A DNA stretch of 64,000 nucleotides from Agromyces sp. CF514 (GTDB taxonomy: Bacteria > Actinomycetota > Actinomycetes > Actinomycetales > Microbacteriaceae): the NCBI RefSeq assembly GCF_900113185.1, contig NZ_FOZD01000001.1, forward strand, positions 310,001 through 374,000, written 5' to 3'. Below the pieces are notes generated by a model, which was given only the letters and a program-made list of their open reading frames with translations, made no database searches and had not been told where the DNA came from. Within the stretch, counting starts at the first letter, position 1. The number at the start of each line of letters is the position of its first letter. Of the stretch, positions 25,613 to 34,410 are shown in pieces. Made by a program: the position numbers and the translations under genes.

Positions 25613-26906
25613 CACCGCGGAACTCGGGCGTCGTCCACACCTCGGCGAGTCGCACCAGGGTCGCCGCCGCTGCGGCCATCTCCTGCACCGATGCCCACTC
25701 GCGCACCGAGTGGAACTCGTGTCCGCCGGTGAAGAGGTTCGGCGTCGGAAGCCCCATCGCGCTCAGCTGCGAGCCGTCGGTGCCGCCGCGGATCGACGTG
25801 CGGAGCGGCTCGAGGCCCTCTGCGCGGATCGCCAGCGCCGCGGCATCCGTCACCTGCGGGAACGCGTCGACGTAGGTGCGCATGTTCGGGTACTGCGCGG
25901 TGATCTCGACGGTCGCGCGGGCGCGGGGCTCGCGTGCCATGACCTCGTCGACCGTGCGGCGCAGTACCTCGCCGTGCGCGGCCAGCAATTCGTCATCGAA
26001 GTCGCGCAGGATCGTGCGGACGACGGCGTGCGACGCCCCGCCCTGCACCTCGTAGACGTGGATGAAGCCGTCGCGGCCCGAGGTGCGCTCGGGCGTGAGG
26101 TCGGCAGGCAGTGCCGCCACGACCTCGGCGGCGAGGCGCGCCGCGTTCACGAGCTTGCCGGTCGCGAATCCGGGGTGCACCTCGTGGCCCTCGATCGTGA
26201 CGATGCCCTCGGTGGCCGAGAAGGTCTCGTCCTGCAGCTCGCCGATCTCGGACCCGTCGACGGTGTACGCGCAGAGCGCGCCGAAGCCCTCGACGTCGAA
26301 CGAGCGCACGCCCGTGCCGATCTCCTCGTCGGGTGTGAACGCGAGGCGCAGCGTGGGCCGCGGCAGCTCGGGGTTCGCGAGCAGGTGCGCGACGGCGGTC
26401 AGGATCGCGGCGACGCCGGCCTTGTCGTCGGCGCCGAGCAGGGTGTCGCCCGAGCTCGTCACGAGGTCGTGGCCGACGTGGTCGCGCAGTTCGACGATCT
26501 CGTCGGGATCGAGCACCGTGCCGCCGCGGGGCAGCTCGAGACGGCCGCCGTCGTAGGCGCGATGCACGATCGGCTCGACGCCGTCGCCAGGGGCGTCGGG
26601 GCTCGTGTCCATGTGCGCGATGAGGCCGATCACGGGCACCGGCCCGTCAGCCGGCGCGATCGTCGCCGGAACCGTCGCGTACACGAAACCGTGCTCGTCG
26701 AGTCGCGCGTCGTCGATGCCGAGGGCGAGCAGGTCGTCGACGAGCACCCGGCCCAGGTCGAACTGGCGGGCGGAGCTCGGCGTCGCGCTGCCGTCGCGGT
26801 CGGACTGCGTGCCGACCCGCACGTAACGGTCGAAGCGCTCGAGCAGCTCGGGTGCGAGCGACTCGGCGAGGGGGGACGTGAACGGTGCGGGTGCTGCGGC
26901 GGCCAT
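25599..26906 (-). CDS. pepT: Peptidase T (tripeptide aminopeptidase, M20B)
   Basis: A 435-residue cytosolic metallopeptidase that removes N-terminal residues from tripeptides. The M20 metal and catalytic residues are visible: H98 and D100 in IAHMDTSPDAPG, the bridging Asp in LLGADDKAGVAAI, the EE pair in FTPDEEIGTG, the Asp in VDGSEIGE, and the C-terminal His in TGGHEFHSVREW. HPGFATGKLVNA and IRGGTDGSQLSAMGLPTPN mark the PepT subfamily. The ATG is only one or two bases from a GGAGGG sequence, so initiation may be leaderless (CACGCT lies 6 nt upstream). Length agrees with the usual 405-435. Confidence 0.93.
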   Translation of the reverse strand: MAAAAPAPFTSPLAESLAPELLERFDRYVRVGTQSDRDGSATPSSARQFDLGRVLVDDLLALGIDDARLDEHGFVYATVPATIAPADGPVPVIGLIAHMDTSPDAPGDGVEPIVHRAYDGGRLELPRGGTVLDPDEIVELRDHVGHDLVTSSGDTLLGADDKAGVAAILTAVAHLLANPELPRPTLRLAFTPDEEIGTGVRSFDVEGFGALCAYTVDGSEIGELQDETFSATEGIVTIEGHEVHPGFATGKLVNAARLAAEVVAALPADLTPERTSGRDGFIHVYEVQGGASHAVVRTILRDFDDELLAAHGEVLRRTVDEVMAREPRARATVEITAQYPNMRTYVDAFPQVTDAAALAIRAEGLEPLRTSIRGGTDGSQLSAMGLPTPNLFTGGHEFHSVREWASVQEMAAAAATLVRLAEVWTTPEFRGATRG

Positions 26907-27027
26907 CCCTCCAGCGTGCCACAGGGCCGACCCGAGCACACGGGCGGGAAAGCCCCGAGCGCATCGGCCGCGGGTCCGATCGGGCGCGTCGGGGTAGCGT
27001 TGTCGCGACCCCGAGGAGCCCCACCGC

Positions 27028-27669
27028 ATGAAGCCCGGACCCAGGCGCAGCATCAGCCAGGCTGACATCGTCGACGCCGCATTCGAGATCTTCGAGGAGA
27101 AGGGCGGCGACGCCGTCTCGATCCGCGGGGTCGCCGCGCGACTCGGCCTGACGCCCACGGCCATGTACACGTACTTCACGTCGAAGAACGCGCTGCAGCG
27201 GGCCATGGTCGAGCAGGTGTTCTCGAAGCTCGACCTGGCCGCGGCATCCGACCCGTCCGCGCCGTGGCGCGTGCGCGTGCAGCGCCTCGCCGCCGACCTC
27301 CGCGCGCGGTTCGCCGAGCACCCGGGCGCGATCGTGCTCGTGGCGAGCGGGCCGCTCGACGGTCGGCAGGCCCTGAGCTTCGGCGAGACGCTGATCGAGG
27401 GCTTCACGGGCGAGGGGATGCCGCTGGCCGACGCCGCGCGGGCAGCGGCCGCCGTGCGCGCCCTCGTGCTCGGCGCCATCACGCTGGATGCCGCGGCGGC
27501 CGGCTCCGACACGGACGCCGCCGATGCGCCGGCGCCCCTCTGGACGGAGGCCACGCAGCATCCGCTCACCGAGGCAGCCGAACTGCTCGCCCAGGGCGAC
27601 GCCTTCGCCTCGAACCTCGATCGCCTGCTCGACGGGTTCGGCATCCGGCCGGCTTCGCCGATCGAGTAG
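27028..27669 (+). CDS. TetR family transcriptional regulator
   Basis: A 213-residue regulator with an N-terminal TetR helix-turn-helix (about residues 10-56: ADIVDAAFEIFEEKGGDAVSIRGVAARLGLTPTAMYTYFTSK). The C-terminal ligand domain is of the TetR_C type (ARFAEHPGAIVLVASGPLDG). The start is ATG 27028; a TAGCGT hexamer about 30 bp upstream is a likely -10. It stands alone between the divergent pepT and the convergent metalloprotease gene. Its last codons and stop (ATCGAGTAG) merge with a REP-like repeat. Confidence 0.85.
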   Translation: MKPGPRRSISQADIVDAAFEIFEEKGGDAVSIRGVAARLGLTPTAMYTYFTSKNALQRAMVEQVFSKLDLAAASDPSAPWRVRVQRLAADLRARFAEHPGAIVLVASGPLDGRQALSFGETLIEGFTGEGMPLADAARAAAAVRALVLGAITLDAAAAGSDTDAADAPAPLWTEATQHPLTEAAELLAQGDAFASNLDRLLDGFGIRPASPIE

Positions 27670-27682
27670 TCGCGGAGAACGG

Positions 27683-27716
27683 CTGGTCCCGAGACGCTTC
27701 GCTCCTCGACCGGCGG
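27683..27716. repeat. Half-unit of a REP-like intergenic element
   Basis: CTGGTCCCGAGACGCTTCG followed by CTCCTCGACCGGCGG resembles the right arm of the inverted repeat at 44113-44212 (CTGGTCTCGATACG ... TACTCGACCGGCGG). Confidence 0.6.
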
Positions 27717-27731
27717 GCCCGCCCCGACAAG

Positions 27732-27769
27732 CGACGAGGCGCCGACCCCGAAGGGCCGACGCCTCGTCG
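27732..27769. terminator. Strong GC-rich hairpin between convergent genes
   Basis: CGACGAGGCG (27732-27741) and CGCCTCGTCG (27760-27769) are perfect arms, extended inward by further pairing around a CCCCGAAGGG centre. It lies between the tetR stop and the metalloprotease stop and could terminate both. There is no T-run. Confidence 0.7.
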
Positions 27770-27784
27770 TGGCATCCGCTCGGA

Positions 27785-30595
27785 TCAGCCCTGGGGGGCC
27801 GTGATCTTCACGAGTGCGGCGCGGTTGCCGAGCAGCGGCAGCTGCACGTCGACGCCGGTGCCGTAGCCGACGCCCGCGTCACCCGGGTTGCCCGTGCCGA
27901 GCACGGTGAACCCGAGGTCGGTGCCGTAGACACCGGTCGCGGGCGTGCCGTCGGGGTTGACGACGCGCGTCGTGTACGGCGCGCCGTCGACCGAGGGAAC
28001 CACGACCGAACCGTTCGCGTACCGCCAGAACAGCGAGCCGTTGCGGAGCTCCAGTCCCGGCACCCAGCCCTTCTGGTCGCTGAACGACTTGACGGCGGGC
28101 AGCGCCGGCACGTCCGTGCAGTACTCGGTGAGGGCCGCGTCGGTGATGCACTCCTTGAAGGGGTACGTCTTCTGCACGCCGAAGGCCGCGTTCGAGGACT
28201 GCGCCCTCGACGGCATGTTCTTCAGCGTCGACGGGTCGATCGTCGCCGCGGCGCCCGTGCGTCGCAGCGGGTCGAAGTGGCTGTCGACGATCAACAGCCC
28301 GCCCTTGGCTCCGCCGCTCGGCAGGGCCGTGAGGTTCGACTGCACCTGGTTCGAGTCACCGTAGGTGGTGTCGCGGTACCAGACCAGCGCGCCGGGCGCG
28401 TTGTACTTGATCTTGTCGACCTTCCAGGCGCCTTCGTCGGTCTGGTAGACCGTGTCGTACGCGTACTTCAGGCCCTCGTCGAAGCCGTCGAAGTTGCGCC
28501 ACTCGACCAGGTAGTACTGCGCCTGGGTCGAGGTGCCGCTGTCGATGCGCCAACCCGCGCCGGTGGTGCCGGCCCACGAGGCGACCGTCTTGGTCCAGCC
28601 GTTCTCGCCGGACTCGACGTCGTCGCTCCACGTGGTGGTGCCGTCGGCGACCAGCGAGAAGTCGTCGGCGAACCAGCCGCGGTCCTGGTAGGCCGCGTCG
28701 GTCGCGAGCCGCAGGCGCACGCCGATCGACTGCCCGGCATAGGCTGAGACGTCGATGTAGTCGTGGCGCCAGCCGTCGGACGTGCCGGTGAGGCCGTACT
28801 TCTTGCCGCCGAACGTCGCGAGGTTGCCGTTGGGGTCGGGGTACCCGTCGGGCGTGGTGACCTCGCCGCCGCCCTCGGTCAGCACCTTCACGTCGGTCCA
28901 GGTGGTGCCGCCGTCGGTCGAGACCTCGACGAAGCCGAAGTCCCAGTCCTCTTCGATGACGTAGTCGTTCCACATCCAGAACTTCGCGTCGGTCGCGCCG
29001 GCAGGCACGTCGACGGTGCGAGCGAGGCGGATGTCGCCCCAGTCCTGGTCTGCGCCGGTGTACCACGCGTTCGCGCCGCTGTGCGGCGTCGTCAGCGTGG
29101 TCGTCTTATCGGGCAGGTTGATCTTGACGCCGTCCTGGGTGCCCTTGAGCGGACGCGAGTTCTGTCCGACCAGCACCGACTGCGTCTTGTCGCCCGGGTT
29201 GACGATCTTCGGGTCGGCCCAGCCGAGCACCCACTTGTCCCAGAGGCCCATGTGGGTCGGCATCGACTGGAAGATCGGGCCGGAGTGCGATCCCGACGAC
29301 ATGAGGTCCCAGAAGTCGATGTCCGAGTCGCCGACACCTGACGTGTCGTAGAGGTCGGGCAGGCCGAGGTCGTGACCGTACTCGTGCGCGAACACGCCGA
29401 CGCCCGAGTCCTCGGGCTGCACGATGTAGTTCGACAGCTTGAGGTTCGTGCCCGGGATGGCTGCGCCGCCCGCGACAGCGGAGGAGTGCGCCCAGAGGGC
29501 GTAGGTGCCCTCGTCGCCGCCGCCGCCGGACTTGTCGGCACCCGCGTGCACCAGCACGACGTGGTCGATCACGCCGTCGGGCTCGTTGTAGTTGCCGTCG
29601 CCGTCGCGGTCGCCCTGGTCTTCGATGTCGTAGTCGGCCCACGGGAAGGCCGGCTGCGCCGCTGCGAGCGCGGCGACCGCGTCGACCGGGAGCTGGCCTG
29701 CGCCGAGCGGGTTGTCGGGGTGGCCCTGCATGTCCTGGATCGCGCCGGCCTCGTAGACGCCGTCGGCGTTGAGGTGGCAGACGCTCGCGCCGTAGTACGC
29801 CTCGGAGTGCGGCACCTTGACCCACGGCGTGGCCGTGCCCGTCACGGTGTACGCGCCCTGCGACATCTCCTCGTACATGGCCTTCATGGTGTAGCCCGAG
29901 ATGTCGATGCCCTTCTTGCCATCGGGGCCCTTGAGGTCCTTGCGCACGCGCTCGGTGATGCCCTTCTTGGAGAAGAGCATGTCGTTGTAGTGCTTCGGCG
30001 AGAAGTCGGGCACCCACATCGAGTTGTTGTCGAGGTTGGCGAGGTTCGCCGGGTTCGGCAGGTTGTTGTGCAGCGGACCGCTCTGCACGTCGCCCGGCTT
30101 GCAGTCGCTGGCGCCGAACGAGGTCGGCACCTGCACGCCCGTGAAGTCGTCTGCGGCGTTCTCGTCGAACTCGACGAGGATCGTCAGCAGCTTCGCGGTC
30201 TGCGTCTGCTTGGCGGACTTGTACAGGCTCTTCAGCCACTTCGGGCTCTTGCCCGACTTGATCGACTTCGCCTCGAGCTTCGCGAGTCCGGCGGCGGCGA
30301 CCGGGTTGCCTGACGTGAACTTGCGCTCGAGTGCGTCGGCCTTGACGAGTGCGGCCTGCTGCTCCTGCGCGGTCACCCCCGCGTCGACCGTCTGGTCCAC
30401 GCCGAACGCGGCCTCGGCGCGCGGCTCGACGTAGTTCATGTAGTACTCGGAGTCGCTGATGATCGGCGGCTCCGCTGGTGCTGCTGATGCGCTCGAACCG
30501 ACCACTCCCGTTGCCGCCAGCGTGGCGGCCGCGAGAGCGATGACCGGAACGATCGCCACCGCGCGCTTGTTCGCGCGCGTGGAGATTCCAGACAT
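27785..30595 (-). CDS. Secreted immune inhibitor A-type M6 metalloprotease
   Basis: A 936-residue exported protease. Residues 1-39 are a signal peptide ending ASA, followed by a propeptide. The zinc motif is HEYGH (H404, E405, H408) in FAHEYGHDLGLPDLYD, matching the M6 signature HExxHxxGxxD. Downstream are MAM/jelly-roll-like modules (WNDYVIEEDWDFGFVEVS, GVRLRLATDAAYQDRGWFADDF) as in Bacillus InhA. M6 enzymes degrade host or environmental proteins. The ATG follows a GGGGAGAAGA ribosome-binding site. A likely promoter on the minus strand has TTTACC (30697-30702) and TAGATT (30673-30678) 18 bp apart, giving an 80-base leader. It diverges from an orphan secreted protein gene. Confidence 0.9.
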   Translation of the reverse strand: MSGISTRANKRAVAIVPVIALAAATLAATGVVGSSASAAPAEPPIISDSEYYMNYVEPRAEAAFGVDQTVDAGVTAQEQQAALVKADALERKFTSGNPVAAAGLAKLEAKSIKSGKSPKWLKSLYKSAKQTQTAKLLTILVEFDENAADDFTGVQVPTSFGASDCKPGDVQSGPLHNNLPNPANLANLDNNSMWVPDFSPKHYNDMLFSKKGITERVRKDLKGPDGKKGIDISGYTMKAMYEEMSQGAYTVTGTATPWVKVPHSEAYYGASVCHLNADGVYEAGAIQDMQGHPDNPLGAGQLPVDAVAALAAAQPAFPWADYDIEDQGDRDGDGNYNEPDGVIDHVVLVHAGADKSGGGGDEGTYALWAHSSAVAGGAAIPGTNLKLSNYIVQPEDSGVGVFAHEYGHDLGLPDLYDTSGVGDSDIDFWDLMSSGSHSGPIFQSMPTHMGLWDKWVLGWADPKIVNPGDKTQSVLVGQNSRPLKGTQDGVKINLPDKTTTLTTPHSGANAWYTGADQDWGDIRLARTVDVPAGATDAKFWMWNDYVIEEDWDFGFVEVSTDGGTTWTDVKVLTEGGGEVTTPDGYPDPNGNLATFGGKKYGLTGTSDGWRHDYIDVSAYAGQSIGVRLRLATDAAYQDRGWFADDFSLVADGTTTWSDDVESGENGWTKTVASWAGTTGAGWRIDSGTSTQAQYYLVEWRNFDGFDEGLKYAYDTVYQTDEGAWKVDKIKYNAPGALVWYRDTTYGDSNQVQSNLTALPSGGAKGGLLIVDSHFDPLRRTGAAATIDPSTLKNMPSRAQSSNAAFGVQKTYPFKECITDAALTEYCTDVPALPAVKSFSDQKGWVPGLELRNGSLFWRYANGSVVVPSVDGAPYTTRVVNPDGTPATGVYGTDLGFTVLGTGNPGDAGVGYGTGVDVQLPLLGNRAALVKITAPQG

Positions 30596-30972
30596 TCTTC
30601 TCCCCTCGGTGCGGCCGACGGGGGAATGCCGTCGTCCGCGACGTCGTCCGTCGGTGGGCGGACGTAAGGGGGAATCTATCTGTGGCCTGTTCGGGGGGTA
30701 AACCCTCAACCTATGGATTCGCAGAATATTTGCGTTGAAGGGCCTGTGATGTCGATCGTGCGCGCAGGATTGTCATCCTGCGCACGTCTGAGCCGCGAGG
30801 GCGCGCGAAATGACGGATGTCGTGGATCGAGCGGATGCTGCGGTGCCGCGCGCCTCGGCGCGCGGGCGATTCCGGGCCGTCCGGTGCGGCCGGAGAACTC
30901 CGGGGATACCCTGACGGCATCCACCCGTCGAGGGTGCAGCATGGGCGGCATCTCCCGAAGAAGGGAATCGCG
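30596..30972. promoter_or_regulatory. AT-rich divergent intergenic region
   Basis: This 377-bp stretch has no convincing gene and is clearly AT-richer than its surroundings, especially 30661-30800. It holds the metalloprotease promoter on the minus strand (TTTACC, 18 bp, TAGATT) and, toward the plus-strand gene, a TACCCT hexamer near 30907. No palindromic operator was found. Confidence 0.5.
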
Positions 30973-31752
30973 ATGTCGATGTTGACGATGGCGGCCGGAG
31001 CGGCTGGGCTGGCCCTGATTCTTCCGTTGGGCGGTGCGCCCGTCGAACAGGGCATCACTCGCACTGCATTCTTCGACTCCGAGTGCTTCTCGGTGGATAC
31101 TCCCGTCGCCGCGGCTGCGACGTTGTGTCTGCAGGAGGAGGATGCCGGGCAGAGTGCGCGATGGGCGCTGACGAACAATACGGAGTGGGTACTGGATCTG
31201 TACTCGCCGAATGCCTGGACCGAGACGATCGAGGTCGAGGACTGGCCGTCGCTCACGGACCTGAAGTCGTACTTCACCCGTCTGTGGACCAACGATCGGG
31301 ACTATTCCGGCCTCCCCGTTCAGCCGGATGAAACCGCATACATGCCCGCCCCCTTGAGCTGGGACGGAACGGTCTACCCGTTCCCGGAGGGCGAGCTCCG
31401 ATACAACGCCGAGGCGACTGCGGCGATGATCACGCTCGCCAGTGCGCTCACCGCAGCCGACGATGTCGCGACGAAACGATCGAACTTGTACAGGATCGTG
31501 AAACGCGCGAAGGCCTGCGCATCCGAGGGCGCCGCAGCGCTGCTCGCGATCGACCAGACCGCTGATGCGTACGATGACGTGCTTGCGAGTCTCGCGACCT
31601 ACTCGGCTTGCAAGAAGTACTTCAAAGGAGTCGCGAAACAGGCGCAGGTGAAGATCCCGGCGTCGTCGTGGCGGGTGGTCGCGCAGGAGTTCGGCGACAA
31701 CTTCTTCATTCAGGCGCGGAACGCCGTGATCAAGCTCCTGCAGTTCCGATGA
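30973..31752 (+). CDS. Orphan secreted protein of atypical base composition
   Basis: A 259-residue protein I do not recognise. It has a short signal-like N-terminus (MLTMAAGAAGLALILPLGGA) and a mature part with four cysteines: C37 and C51 close together (SECFSV, ATLCLQ), then CASEG and SACKKYFKG in the C-terminal half, which could form two disulphides. The second half is helical and Lys-rich near the end. A GAAGAAGGGA ribosome-binding site precedes ATG 30973. Codons such as TTG, AAT and ATT and a GC content I estimate near 60% set it apart from neighbours at about 70%, suggesting recent acquisition. It diverges from the M6 metalloprotease gene. Confidence 0.75.
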   Translation: MSMLTMAAGAAGLALILPLGGAPVEQGITRTAFFDSECFSVDTPVAAAATLCLQEEDAGQSARWALTNNTEWVLDLYSPNAWTETIEVEDWPSLTDLKSYFTRLWTNDRDYSGLPVQPDETAYMPAPLSWDGTVYPFPEGELRYNAEATAAMITLASALTAADDVATKRSNLYRIVKRAKACASEGAAALLAIDQTADAYDDVLASLATYSACKKYFKGVAKQAQVKIPASSWRVVAQEFGDNFFIQARNAVIKLLQFR

Positions 31753-31790
31753 CCGACCGGGCGCGGCCGGACCGCGCCCTGGCCGAGGCG

Positions 31791-32477
31791 TCAGCCGAGC
31801 AGGAGCCCGCGCAGCTGGTCGGTCGAGTGCACGACCGCCATCGCGCCGTCGGCCTCGGCGGGAGAGCCGTAGCCCCACTCCACGAGGATCGTCGGCACGC
31901 CGTTCGCCGAGGCGCCGAGCGTGTCGAACACGCGGTCGCCGACCATGACCGAGTGCTCGGTGTCGATGCCCACGGCCTGCAGGCGTCGCAGCGCCTCGGC
32001 CACGACATCCGCCTTGGTGCTGCGGGTCTCGTCGTCGCTCGCGCCGGCGATGGCCGTGAAGTAGCGGCTGAGGCCGGCATTCTCGAGTACGGCGTTCGCC
32101 ATGGTCTCGGGCTTCGAGGTCGCGAGGGCGATCGGCACGCCTGCGGTGTGCAGGCGTTCGAGCACGCCCGCGACGCCCGGGAAGACGGGGGAGTGCAGCA
32201 GGCGGTTCGCGTAGTCGGCGCGGTAGACCTCGAGGGCGCGCTCGGCGCTCTCGTCGTCGAAGCCGCCCACGAGGCGCAGGCTGTCGAGCAGCGGGGGGCC
32301 CACGTAGGCGAGCAGCTCGTCGGCGCTCGGCACCGCGAGTCCAAGCTCGGCGAACATGTGCGCGAGCGAGGCGGTGATGTCGGACGCGGAGTCGACGATG
32401 GTGCCGTCGAGGTCGAACAGCACGGCGGCCCAGGTTCGGGTGGGCGCCAAGGCGTTGGTGTGGCTGGGGGAGATCAC
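31791..32477 (-). CDS. HAD-superfamily phosphatase (phosphoglycolate phosphatase-like)
   Basis: A 228-residue haloacid dehalogenase hydrolase, subfamily IA. Motif I is FDLDGTIVDS with nucleophile D22 and acid/base D24; motif II is the Thr/Ser of ALATSKP; motif III is the Lys of TRSTKADVV; motif IV is MVGDRVFD. A helical cap (about 35-100) is of the Gph type, so 2-phosphoglycolate or a small sugar phosphate is the likely substrate. It starts with GTG 32477, preceded at 6 nt by TAGGAT, so it is probably leaderless. The gap to the upstream orphan gene is 38 bp, convergent. Confidence 0.87.
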   Translation of the reverse strand: MISPSHTNALAPTRTWAAVLFDLDGTIVDSASDITASLAHMFAELGLAVPSADELLAYVGPPLLDSLRLVGGFDDESAERALEVYRADYANRLLHSPVFPGVAGVLERLHTAGVPIALATSKPETMANAVLENAGLSRYFTAIAGASDDETRSTKADVVAEALRRLQAVGIDTEHSVMVGDRVFDTLGASANGVPTILVEWGYGSPAEADGAMAVVHSTDQLRGLLLG

Positions 32478-32483
32478 CGTGAC

Positions 32484-32489
32484 ATCCTA
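32484..32489 (-). promoter_or_regulatory. Leaderless -10 element of the HAD gene
   Basis: TAGGAT on the minus strand ends 6 nt before the GTG at 32477. Confidence 0.55.
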
Positions 32490-32617
32490 TGGCCCGTTAT
32501 TCCGAGTGACACTCAGGTTTCGTTCGGGATGTCGTGAGCCGGCCTCGTGCGGGTGTCGCCCACGGTGCCCGCTCGGTACCCTGACGACGGGGGTGCGGCG
32601 ACGCACGGGAACGGGGG

Positions 32618-33052
32618 ATGGCCATGTTCATCGGAGGAGTTCGGGCAGGGCGACGCGCGGTCGCAGCCGCCGCTGCGGGGCTCGCCCTCGCGGCATCGTT
32701 CGCGCTCGCCGGATGCAGTTCCAGCGGGTCGGGCTCGGATGCCTCGCCGAGCACCACGGCCACCGCAGGGCAGCTGCCGCCGGTCATCGTCGATCTGGCC
32801 GACGCCGACGGCACGACCGTCGAGGTCGCGCTCGGCAACTCGATCGACCTCGTGGGCGACGAGGAGCACTACACGGCATGGACGGCCGAGATCGCGGATC
32901 CGTCGATCGTCAAGTTCGTGCCCGGCCACGACGACGGGTCGGCGCAGTTCAACCCCGGCCTGACCGCGACGGCGGTCGGCCAGACCGAGGTCTCCCTCTC
33001 GAACAGCGAGTCGGGCGACGAGGTCGCGCTCACGGTTGTCGTCACCGAGTAG
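32618..33052 (+). CDS. Small lipoprotein with Ig-like beta domain
   Basis: A 144-residue exported lipoprotein: basic N-terminus, hydrophobic core and lipobox ALAGC (cysteine near 33), a Ser/Thr/Gly linker, then about 95 residues of beta-type sequence (GNSIDLVGDEEHYTAWTAEI ... ATAVGQTEVSLSNSES ... VALTVVVTE). The mature part resembles a single bacterial Ig-like or BACON-like domain, with no catalytic motif. TACCCT at about 32578 may be the -10 element. Starts at ATG 32618 or 32624. Convergent with nucS. Confidence 0.7.
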   Translation: MAMFIGGVRAGRRAVAAAAAGLALAASFALAGCSSSGSGSDASPSTTATAGQLPPVIVDLADADGTTVEVALGNSIDLVGDEEHYTAWTAEIADPSIVKFVPGHDDGSAQFNPGLTATAVGQTEVSLSNSESGDEVALTVVVTE

Positions 33053-33102
33053 CACCGCGCCGAGGGCATGCTCGGCGGGCGGACGGATGCCGGTGGCGCG
33101 CG

Positions 33103-33144
33103 TCAGGACGCGCGCGTCAGAACAGCCGCCTCAGAACAGCCGCG
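33103..33144. repeat. 14-bp tandem repeats spanning the nucS stop
   Basis: Units TCAGGACGCGCGCG (33103-33116), TCAGAACAGCCGCC (33117-33130) and TCAGAACAGCCGCG (33131-33144) are head to tail. The last one holds the nucS stop (TCA complement at 33131) and final codons, so the gene end is repeated twice downstream. Confidence 0.8.
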
Positions 33145-33826
33145 AGTCGCTGTCGTCGAGTCCGCGCATCGCATCGTAGTCGAGCACGACGCAGCGGATC
33201 CCGCGGTCTTCAGCCAGGGTGCGGGCCTGCGGCTTGATCTCCTGCGCGGCGAACACGCCGCTCACGGGTGCGAGCAGCGGATCGCGGTTCATGAGCTCGA
33301 GGTAGCGGGTGAGCTGCTCGACGCCGTCGATGTCGCCGCGACGCTTGAGCTCGACCGCGACCGAGGCGCCCGAGGCATCCGTCGCAAGGATGTCGACCGG
33401 GCCGATGGCCGTCATGTACTCGCGGCGCACGAGCCGGTGGCCGTCGCCGAGGAGCTCGATCTGCTCGGCGAGGAGCTTCTGCAGGTGCGCCTCGACGCCG
33501 TCCTTCTGCAGGCCGGGGTCGATGCCGAGCTCGTGCGACGAGTCGTGCAGCACCTCGTGGATCGACACGACGAGCTGGTCGGCGGTCTTCTTGTGCGTGA
33601 CCTTCCAGACCTCGATGACGCCGGCCGCGGACTGCGTCTCGTCGGGCAGCGCCGACTCGAGCGTGCAGGGCGGGCTCATCCAGTTGAGCGGCTTGTAGCT
33701 GCCGCCGTCGGAGTGCACGAGCAGCGAGCCGTCGCCCTTCACCATGAGCAGGCGCTGGGCGAGGGGGAGATGGGCCGAGAGCCGCCCCGCGTAGTCGACG
33801 GAGCAGCGGGCGATGACGAGACGCAC
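33131..33826 (-). CDS. nucS: Mismatch-specific endonuclease NucS/EndoMS
   Basis: A 231-residue nuclease that makes double-strand cuts at mismatched bases and replaces MutSL in actinobacteria. The N-terminal DNA-binding/dimer domain starts [20 protein letters not shown], and the catalytic RecB-like residues are visible as D145 (GPVDILATD), E159 and K161 ([13 protein letters not shown]). The C-terminus contains the clamp-binding-like [10 protein letters not shown]. Start is GTG 33826, with TAAACT ending 6 nt upstream, so a leaderless message is likely. That promoter adjoins a duplicated copy of the neighbouring MFS gene end. Length matches mycobacterial NucS. Confidence 0.95.
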   Translation of the reverse strand: MRLVIARCSVDYAGRLSAHLPLAQRLLMVKGDGSLLVHSDGGSYKPLNWMSPPCTLESALPDETQSAAGVIEVWKVTHKKTADQLVVSIHEVLHDSSHELGIDPGLQKDGVEAHLQKLLAEQIELLGDGHRLVRREYMTAIGPVDILATDASGASVAVELKRRGDIDGVEQLTRYLELMNRDPLLAPVSGVFAAQEIKPQARTLAEDRGIRCVVLDYDAMRGLDDSDSRLF

Positions 33827-33832
33827 CCGTCG

Positions 33833-33838
33833 AGTTTA
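33833..33838 (-). promoter_or_regulatory. Leaderless -10 element of nucS
   Basis: TAAACT on the minus strand ends 6 nt before the GTG at 33826; it abuts the 25-bp repeat starting at 33838. Confidence 0.55.
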
Positions 33839-33862
33839 GGCGTCGGATGCCGCGGCCGAGGC
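33838..33862. repeat. 25-bp direct repeat, copy 1 (left of SRPBCC gene)
   Basis: Identical over 25 bp to 34413-34437. Read on the minus strand it encodes ASAAASDA followed by a TAA stop, an exact echo of the C-terminus of the MFS transporter. Confidence 0.85.
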
Positions 33863-33955
33863 GCCGCGGTCCGCTCCCGGCTCATGTCGGAGGCCCTGGA
33901 TACGCTTCAGGAGCGGTTCCTCGCCCGAGTCGATGGCCGCCCGAAAGGATCGGTG

Positions 33956-34372
33956 ATGATCGAGATCGCACGCGTGACGCGCACCTCCACAGCACCGGGA
34001 TCCCGCTTCTTCGAGCGGTGGTGCGACCTCCCCTCCCACCCCGAGTGGGCGCCGAGCATGGAGTACTTCGTCCTCGACGGTCCGTTCGCGCTCGGAGCCA
34101 CCGGCCGCTCGCGCGCGGTCGGAGGGGCAGAGACGCGATTCACGGTCACCCGCGTCGGCCCGGGCTGGTCCTACGCCGATACGACCGACCTCGACGGAGC
34201 CTCGCTGACCGTGCTGCACGAGGCGGTCGACGGCGAGCACGGCACCACCGTCACCTTGACGGGGCTGCTCGACGGCGATCCTGCAGCCGTTCCCGGTGAA
34301 GCCCTCCGGGTCGCGTTCGAGCGAGACCTCGAATCACTGACCGCACTGCTCGAGTCGGTCTCGCCCGCCTGA
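33956..34372 (+). CDS. SRPBCC family protein
   Basis: A 138-residue START/Bet v1-fold (polyketide cyclase/dehydrase-like) protein: IARVTRTSTAPGSRFFERWCDLPSHPEWAPSMEYF is the typical strand-helix opening, and VAFERDLESLTALLE the long C-terminal helix that closes the hydrophobic pocket. Ligand or enzymatic role is unknown. ATG 33956 is preferred because GAAAGGA lies at correct spacing and a TACGCT hexamer at 33902 can serve as -10; an upstream ATG at 33884 would precede that promoter. The gene is bracketed by a 25-bp direct repeat and lies opposite to both neighbours, as though inserted between the MFS gene and nucS. Confidence 0.8.
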   Translation: MIEIARVTRTSTAPGSRFFERWCDLPSHPEWAPSMEYFVLDGPFALGATGRSRAVGGAETRFTVTRVGPGWSYADTTDLDGASLTVLHEAVDGEHGTTVTLTGLLDGDPAAVPGEALRVAFERDLESLTALLESVSPA

Positions 34373-34410
34373 CGCGGCGTCCCTGGCGTGGTGCGTGCGC
34401 CGCCTCAGGT

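Noticed and set aside
33884-33955. Upstream ATG for the SRPBCC gene
   Set aside because: It lies before the likely TACGCT promoter and lacks a ribosome-binding site, whereas ATG 33956 has GAAAGGA and starts at the family's usual first strand.
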